Shown piece by piece: positions 13,795 through 18,039 of a stretch of DNA of 18,039 bases (positions are counted from its first letter, which is position 1; the number at the start of each line of letters is the position of its first letter). A program made the translations under genes and the position numbers. The DNA comes from Burkholderiales bacterium (GTDB lineage: Bacteria; Pseudomonadota; Gammaproteobacteria; Burkholderiales; Thiobacillaceae). The notes beneath the pieces are model-generated. The model saw only the letters and a program-made list of their open reading frames with translations, was not told where the DNA came from and ran no database searches. The DNA is taken from contig SXRG01000058.1 of assembly GCA_005793645.1 (NCBI GenBank), forward strand, positions 1-18,039, given 5' to 3'.

Positions 13795-14882
13795 GGCGTT
13801 GTCAAGCAGTTGGCCGGAAGTTGGAGCGCAAAACGCAGCGGGCCGTTGGCGTCGCGGTGGCCTTCGCTTAGGTGGGGGCAGGGCAGGGTTTTGAGCAGGC
13901 GGGTGAGGGCCGCCGGGGTTTGCGCCAGACCTTCAAGCCGTATTCCTTGGCTATCGTAGCTCAGGCTGTGGTAGCGGATTTCCCGGGACCGCCTGTGGGC
14001 CATTTTATCCAGTCGTGCGGCCCAGGCTTGTTGTTGGCGCAGCGCGGCCTCATGCGCCGTCCGTTCTGCTTGCTGAGCGGACCGTCGGGTCTCCAGTTGC
14101 TGGTGGCGTTTGGCGAGGTCCGACAGTTGAGCCTGACGGATTTTGATGGTCCCTTGCAGTCGAGCGTGTTGGGCGCTGAGGGCATGTTCACGGCTGGTTT
14201 GGCCGTGGACCATCAGGGCGGCGGTTGTGATGATTAACAGGGTCGTGGTGACTAGCCATAGAATTCGGGTACGGCCTCGCTTCAGCCAGACCGTGTTGCG
14301 CCAGGGAATCAGGTTAAATGGGGTGGATGCGTGGCTGGCAGGGGCTGGATCGTTTTCCGGGGTGATGGCGATGCAGCGCAATCCGGCGGCATGTACGGCC
14401 TTAAGGTAGCCTGCGATTAGGGCGCGAGGGGCTAGGCATAGGGTGATTTCGTTTGTTGTCCTGCGTTGCAAGTCAAAGGCGACAGGCGCGGTGTGACCCC
14501 ATTCGGCGGCGATCTGGGCGGCCATATGGGCGGCTAGCGCGTGGCCCTCGGCCTCAGCGATTTTGGCGGGGAAGGGTCGGTGCGCCGTACGGCATTGCGC
14601 GGCGGGGATAACCAGGGTGAGTGCGTCGATAGGGCCCGGCAACGAAGCGCTGGCAGAACGCAGCGCGGCTGTGAGTTGATCGAAGTCTGGTGGCGAGTCC
14701 TCTGGCATGGCGAGAGGGGCGTGGCCTTCGGCCACAGGTGGGTTGTTCGCGGGCGTGTTGCCAGTGCTGTGGGGCTGTCCGTAGACAAGCACTCGGACCC
14801 CCGATGCGCTAAGATGCGCAACGGCATGCAACGGAGATCGTTGTGGTTGTTTTATTCGCATGGGCAACACGTTTAGTTTCAT
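13791..14882 (-). CDS. pilMN: PilM-like/PilN fusion, inner-membrane pilus alignment protein
   Basis: The 363-residue protein has PilN as its clear part: the PilM-contact motif FNLIPWRN (189-196), a membrane helix (about 206-225), a coiled coil (about 228-290) and a ferredoxin-like periplasmic domain (about 298-358). The cytoplasmic N-terminus (about 20-180) resembles the first lobe of PilM/HofM: LVIPAAQCRTAHRPFPA, AEAEGHALAAHMAAQIA, VAFDLQRRTTNEITLCLAPR and AGLRCIAITPE. The second lobe, which completes the nucleotide site in PilM, is missing. The layout is like GspL of type II secretion. The ATG at 14882 has only a weak ribosome binding site; ATG 14861 is an alternative. It diverges from mrcA, the conserved neighbour of pilM/hofM in gammaproteobacteria. 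Confidence 0.82.
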   Translation of the reverse strand: MKLNVLPMRIKQPQRSPLHAVAHLSASGVRVLVYGQPHSTGNTPANNPPVAEGHAPLAMPEDSPPDFDQLTAALRSASASLPGPIDALTLVIPAAQCRTAHRPFPAKIAEAEGHALAAHMAAQIAAEWGHTAPVAFDLQRRTTNEITLCLAPRALIAGYLKAVHAAGLRCIAITPENDPAPASHASTPFNLIPWRNTVWLKRGRTRILWLVTTTLLIITTAALMVHGQTSREHALSAQHARLQGTIKIRQAQLSDLAKRHQQLETRRSAQQAERTAHEAALRQQQAWAARLDKMAHRRSREIRYHSLSYDSQGIRLEGLAQTPAALTRLLKTLPCPHLSEGHRDANGPLRFALQLPANCLTTP

Positions 14883-14944
14883 GAGTTACCGCCTGCTTGG
14901 GTTTGAGTGACGCGGAACCGGGCGGGCGCAGAAGAGGTTTTGTG

Positions 14945-17203
14945 ATGCAAAAATGGCGTTTTATGCGCGTGGTTTGGGTCAGCTTGTCGGCGATGATTGT
15001 GGCGGCGATGGTCGTGACCGGTCTGTCCGCGGCGGTGTTGTATCCGAACCTGCCTGATGTGGCGACCCTGAAGGATTACAGTCCAAAGTTGCCATTGCGT
15101 ATCTACACCGAGGATGGGGCCTTGATCGGGGAGTTTGGCGAGGAGAAACGCTCGGTCGTGGTGCTGAAAAATACGCCGCTGGTCTTGCGCCAGGCGATCC
15201 TGGCTGCGGAAGACGAACGCTTTTATGAACACGGTGGTGTGGACTCCCTAGGCGTCTTGCGCGCCGCTGTTTCAAATGTACTTTCCGGTGGGGCCAAGGA
15301 GGGCGCATCCACGATCACCATGCAGGTGGCGCGCAATTTCTTCCTGTCGTCCGAGAAAAGTTTCAAGCGGAAGATAAACGAAGCGTTGCTGGCCGTCAAA
15401 ATCGAGAGCACCCTGAGCAAGGACGAGATCTTGGAGTTGTATATCAACCAGATCTATCTAGGGCAGCGGGCCTACGGTTTCGAGGCGGCGGCCCGGGTCT
15501 ATTTTGGCAAGCCGCTGGACCAGATTGATCTGGCCGAGGCGGCCATGTTGGCGGGCTTGCCCAAGGCGCCTTCAGCCTATAACCCGGTGGTTAATTTCCC
15601 GCGCGCCAAGATTCGCCAGCAGTATGTGCTGAAGCGAATGCGCGACATCAAATTCATTACCGAGGCTGAATTTGATCAAGCGCAACGGCGCAAGCTGGTC
15701 ATCCGTTACACCCCGCAGACCTTCGATGCCGCGGCGGATCACCTGGCTGAACTGGTGCGGCAATACATGTTCCAGAAGTATGGTGAACAGATCTACAAGA
15801 CCGGGATGCGCGTCTATACGACCGTGCGTATCGCGGATCAAAAGGCGGCGGTCGATGCCGTGCGTGCCGGGGTGGTGGAATATACGCGCCGCCATGGCTA
15901 TCCAGGTGCCGAGGCGCAACTGACCTTGCCGGCCAATGCTCAGGATCGTGAAGCGGCGATCGCGGATGCGCTGGCGGCTCGGGGTGAGCTGAACGGCTTG
16001 TTGCCGGCTGTGGTGTTGCGTGTCGATAGCAAACGAATTCGGGTGCGTCTGCGTGGTGGCGATGAGGTGGATCTCGGCCCGGCGGAGATCGAATTCGCTC
16101 AAGCGGCCCTGGGCCCTAAGGCCAGCGCGGCCCGCCGTTTGCGTCCCGGGTCGGTGGTGCGTGTGGTGCGTCTTGGGCCCACTCAGCCTTGGCTGTTGAC
16201 GGCCACGCCGCAGGTGGAGGCTGCCCTGGTCTCGTTGTCGCCAGAGAGTGGTGCGATCCGGGCCTTTGTGGGTGGCTTCGACTTTGTCCGTAGTCAGTAC
16301 AACCATGTCACTCAGGCCTTGCGGCAACCGGGTTCAACCTTCAAACCGTTCATCTACTCGGCGGCGCTGGAACGCGGCATCACGCCGGCGACGGTCTTCG
16401 AGGACGCGCCCATTCGCATTAACCCGGCCTTGACGGGCGGGGTGGAATGGAATCCGCAGAACTATGAGCGCGAAACCGAAGGACCGATGACGATGCGCCG
16501 GGCCCTTTATAAATCCAAAAACCTGGTCTCCATCCGGGTCCTGGATGCGACGGGGGTGGGGTTTGCCCAGCAGCATGCCTTGCGTTTTGGTTTTCCGGCC
16601 GAGCGGGTTCCGGCCCTCTACACCCTCGCCTTGGGAGCTAACGAGGCAACGCCGTTGGAGATGGCGGTGGGCTATGCGGTGTTCGCCAATGGCGGCTTGC
16701 GGGTCAAACCACACTATCTGTTGCGGGTCACGGACAAGGAGGGCCGGGTTCTGGAAAACTTTACAACCCCGGAAGTCGAGCCCGTTCTGGATCCTCGTAA
16801 TGCTTTTGTGATGACTACCCTGTTGCAGGATGTGGTGCGCCGGGGTACGGCGGTGAAGGCGATGGAATTAGGTCGGCTGGACCTGGCGGGCAAGACCGGT
16901 ACGACCGATGACACGCGTGATACCTGGTTTGCTGGCTTTGGGCCGACTCGGGTGGCGGTGTCCTGGCTGGGTTTTGACCAACCCCGCCCGACCGGCGAGA
17001 CCGGCGGTGGCGCTGCCTTGCCGATGTGGGTTCGATACATGGGGGCTGCGTTACATAATGTGCCCGAGGTCGGTTACGCTGCACCGGAGGGGGTGAGTGT
17101 TCGGTCGGTGAACCCGGTTACCGGGCAGCCGGATCCGCAAGGGGTGTCGGAGTTTTTCCTGGATGAATTTCCGCCGGGAAGGCCTTTGCCCGCGCGGCGT
17201 TGA
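14945..17203 (+). CDS. mrcA: PBP1a, bifunctional peptidoglycan glycosyltransferase/transpeptidase
   Basis: This class A penicillin-binding protein polymerises lipid II and cross-links the glycan strands in the periplasm. The 752 residues comprise a membrane anchor (about 9-33), the GT51 domain with catalytic E89 in EDERFYEHGG, GASTITMQVARN and LELYINQIYLG, an OB-like insert (about 310-420), and the transpeptidase domain with nucleophile S464 in S-T-F-K, S524-K-N and K650-T-G. It is shorter than E. coli PBP1a (about 850). ATG 14945 is chosen because GAGG (14934-14937) lies 7 nt upstream; an open frame reaches 14897. The 62-bp gap to the divergent pil operon has no clear promoter, so promoters may lie within the genes. 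Confidence 0.97.
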   Translation: MQKWRFMRVVWVSLSAMIVAAMVVTGLSAAVLYPNLPDVATLKDYSPKLPLRIYTEDGALIGEFGEEKRSVVVLKNTPLVLRQAILAAEDERFYEHGGVDSLGVLRAAVSNVLSGGAKEGASTITMQVARNFFLSSEKSFKRKINEALLAVKIESTLSKDEILELYINQIYLGQRAYGFEAAARVYFGKPLDQIDLAEAAMLAGLPKAPSAYNPVVNFPRAKIRQQYVLKRMRDIKFITEAEFDQAQRRKLVIRYTPQTFDAAADHLAELVRQYMFQKYGEQIYKTGMRVYTTVRIADQKAAVDAVRAGVVEYTRRHGYPGAEAQLTLPANAQDREAAIADALAARGELNGLLPAVVLRVDSKRIRVRLRGGDEVDLGPAEIEFAQAALGPKASAARRLRPGSVVRVVRLGPTQPWLLTATPQVEAALVSLSPESGAIRAFVGGFDFVRSQYNHVTQALRQPGSTFKPFIYSAALERGITPATVFEDAPIRINPALTGGVEWNPQNYERETEGPMTMRRALYKSKNLVSIRVLDATGVGFAQQHALRFGFPAERVPALYTLALGANEATPLEMAVGYAVFANGGLRVKPHYLLRVTDKEGRVLENFTTPEVEPVLDPRNAFVMTTLLQDVVRRGTAVKAMELGRLDLAGKTGTTDDTRDTWFAGFGPTRVAVSWLGFDQPRPTGETGGGAALPMWVRYMGAALHNVPEVGYAAPEGVSVRSVNPVTGQPDPQGVSEFFLDEFPPGRPLPARR

Positions 17204-17219
17204 GACGAAAGGAGGCCGC

Positions 17220-17852
17220 ATGGCCAGAGAGGCAGTACGCCATGCCCAGATGCGGGTGCGCATTGCTCAGGCGGCAGCACGGCTGATTGCGGAGAATGGA
17301 GTGGCCGACTTCGGCCAGGCCAAGCGCAAGGCGGCGCGGCAACTGGGTGCGCCGGATTCGCACAGCCTGCCCAGCAATGAGGAGGTGGAGATGGCGCTGG
17401 CCGAGCATCATCGCCTCTTTGTTCAGGATCCGGCCAGTCCGCTGCGTGCTCTGCGCGAACAGGCGCTCGAGGTGATGCGAGTCTTTGCGGCCTTCCATCC
17501 ACGCCTGGTCGGTGGTGTGGCAACGGGTCGGGCGGTTGGCTTGGTGAGCGGGCGCACCAATATCGAGATCGACCTCTACATCGACTCGTCCAAGGCCTTG
17601 GAGCAGTTTCTGGTGAATCAGGATATTGAGTTTCGTAGTATTGAGCAGGCTGGGCGTACCGTGTACCAACTCTATTCGGATCCAGCTGATATCTGGTTGC
17701 GCATCCTTCCGGAAAATGCCCTGCGTGCAGAGGGTCCGGGGCGCGATGAACCTTTGCGCCGCTTGTCGATGGCGCAGCTGGAGCTGTTATTGAGCGGGGA
17801 GGTGGACCCGGATCAATCCGTTGCCAGCCAGCGTGCGGCATCCCGTGCGTAA
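17220..17852 (+). CDS. Conserved hypothetical protein, possible nucleotidyltransferase-like fold
   Basis: A soluble 210-residue protein with no signal or membrane segment. I do not recognise a proven function. The N-terminus (about 9-30, QMRVRIAQAAARLIAENGVADF) resembles the first helices of TetR-like DNA-binding domains. The middle (about 96-122, LVGGVATGRAVGLVSGRTNIEIDLYID) resembles the core of small nucleotidyltransferases, with D118 and D122 as possible metal ligands, but the usual GS motif is not clear. Relatives are sometimes labelled UDP-N-acetylmuramate-alanine ligase, which the sequence does not support. AAGGAGG (17208-17214) 5 nt before ATG 17220 is an excellent ribosome binding site and decides the start. 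It follows mrcA by 16 nt and overlaps hemB tail to tail by 40 bp. Confidence 0.85.
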   Translation: MAREAVRHAQMRVRIAQAAARLIAENGVADFGQAKRKAARQLGAPDSHSLPSNEEVEMALAEHHRLFVQDPASPLRALREQALEVMRVFAAFHPRLVGGVATGRAVGLVSGRTNIEIDLYIDSSKALEQFLVNQDIEFRSIEQAGRTVYQLYSDPADIWLRILPENALRAEGPGRDEPLRRLSMAQLELLLSGEVDPDQSVASQRAASRA

Positions 17853-18039
17853 TAGGTCAGGATGGCATCGGCACCGGCGCGTTTGAATGAGAGCAGCGAC
17901 TCCATCACGCAGGCTTGTTCGTTGATCCAGCCGTTCTGGCCGGCGGCCTTCAGCATCGCATATTCACCGCTCACTTGATACACAAAGGTCGGCGCCCGGA
18001 AGGCATCCTTTACGCGGCGAACGATGTCCAGATACGGCA
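17813..18039 (-). CDS. hemB: HemB, delta-aminolevulinic acid dehydratase (3' part, cut by window end)
   Basis: HemB (porphobilinogen synthase) condenses two 5-aminolevulinate molecules into porphobilinogen for haem synthesis. The last 74 codons are present on the minus strand: PYLDIVRRVKDAF, the substrate-loop region FVYQVSGEYAMLKAAGQNGWI, and FKRAGADAILTYYARDAARWL, ending at a TGA (17815-17813). These are typical of the family C-terminus. The catalytic lysines lie outside the window. The 3' end overlaps the converging hypothetical gene by 40 bp. Confidence 0.95.
   Translation of the reverse strand, partial: PYLDIVRRVKDAFRAPTFVYQVSGEYAMLKAAGQNGWINEQACVMESLLSFKRAGADAILTYYARDAARWLATD

Noticed and set aside
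11552..14882. Type II secretion remnant (GspL/GspM/GspC/GspD) in place of a pilus complex
   Set aside because: The FNLIPWR motif, PilP-like domain and divergence from mrcA all point to pilMNOPQ/hofMNOPQ; no other gsp genes are nearby.
15572..16327. Minus-strand open frame of 251 codons inside mrcA
   Set aside because: Opposite a gene with complete PBP1a motifs; no family resemblance.

Overview
The window is a chromosomal stretch of a gammaproteobacterium with moderately high GC. Three gene neighbourhoods typical of that class support this: ruvB–ybgC–tolQRAB–pal–cpoB–queE–queC, obgE–proB, and a type IV pilus alignment operon divergent from the PBP1a gene mrcA. No species can be named from the sequence. 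A YeeE/YedE sulfur-compound transporter paired with a periplasmic thioredoxin hints at sulfur metabolism, but this is weak evidence.

Layout. Positions 1-606 hold the 3' part of ruvB. Positions 626-5770 hold the Tol-Pal operon on the + strand (ybgC, tolQ, tolR, tolA, tolB, pal, cpoB), with ATGA stop/start overlaps between ybgC, tolQ, tolR and tolA. This is the trans-envelope machine that constricts the outer membrane during division. queE and queC (5776-7130) follow and make preQ0 for queuosine. Positions 7225-8851 hold the transporter/thioredoxin pair, which looks inserted between queC and the tRNA genes. A good sigma70-type promoter then drives two tRNA-Lys genes (8966-9123). Next come obgE (ribosome-associated GTPase) and proB (first step of proline synthesis), overlapping by GTGA. 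A strong hairpin in the 130-bp convergent gap separates proB from a minus-strand operon (14882 to 11552). That operon encodes a PilM-like/PilN fusion, a PilO–PilP fusion and a short secretin. mrcA (PBP1a) diverges from it, followed by a conserved hypothetical gene whose 3' end overlaps the 3' end of minus-strand hemB by 40 bp.

Most of the window is housekeeping. The unusual parts are: (1) five genes of the classical pilMNOPQ alignment complex compressed into three, by two fusions and a secretin without room for AMIN domains, of about the size of the DNA-uptake secretins HofQ/ComE; (2) an ObgE whose P-loop lysine is replaced by threonine; (3) a tRNA-Lys(UUU) gene with T37 and C38 in the anticodon loop; (4) the sulfur-transport pair beside the tRNA genes, with a leader containing three adjacent inverted repeats. 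Items 2 and 3 lie about 700 bp apart and could be real or sequence errors; read data would decide.

No intergenic stretch exceeds 300 bases. No CRISPR array, insertion sequence, rRNA or origin was seen.
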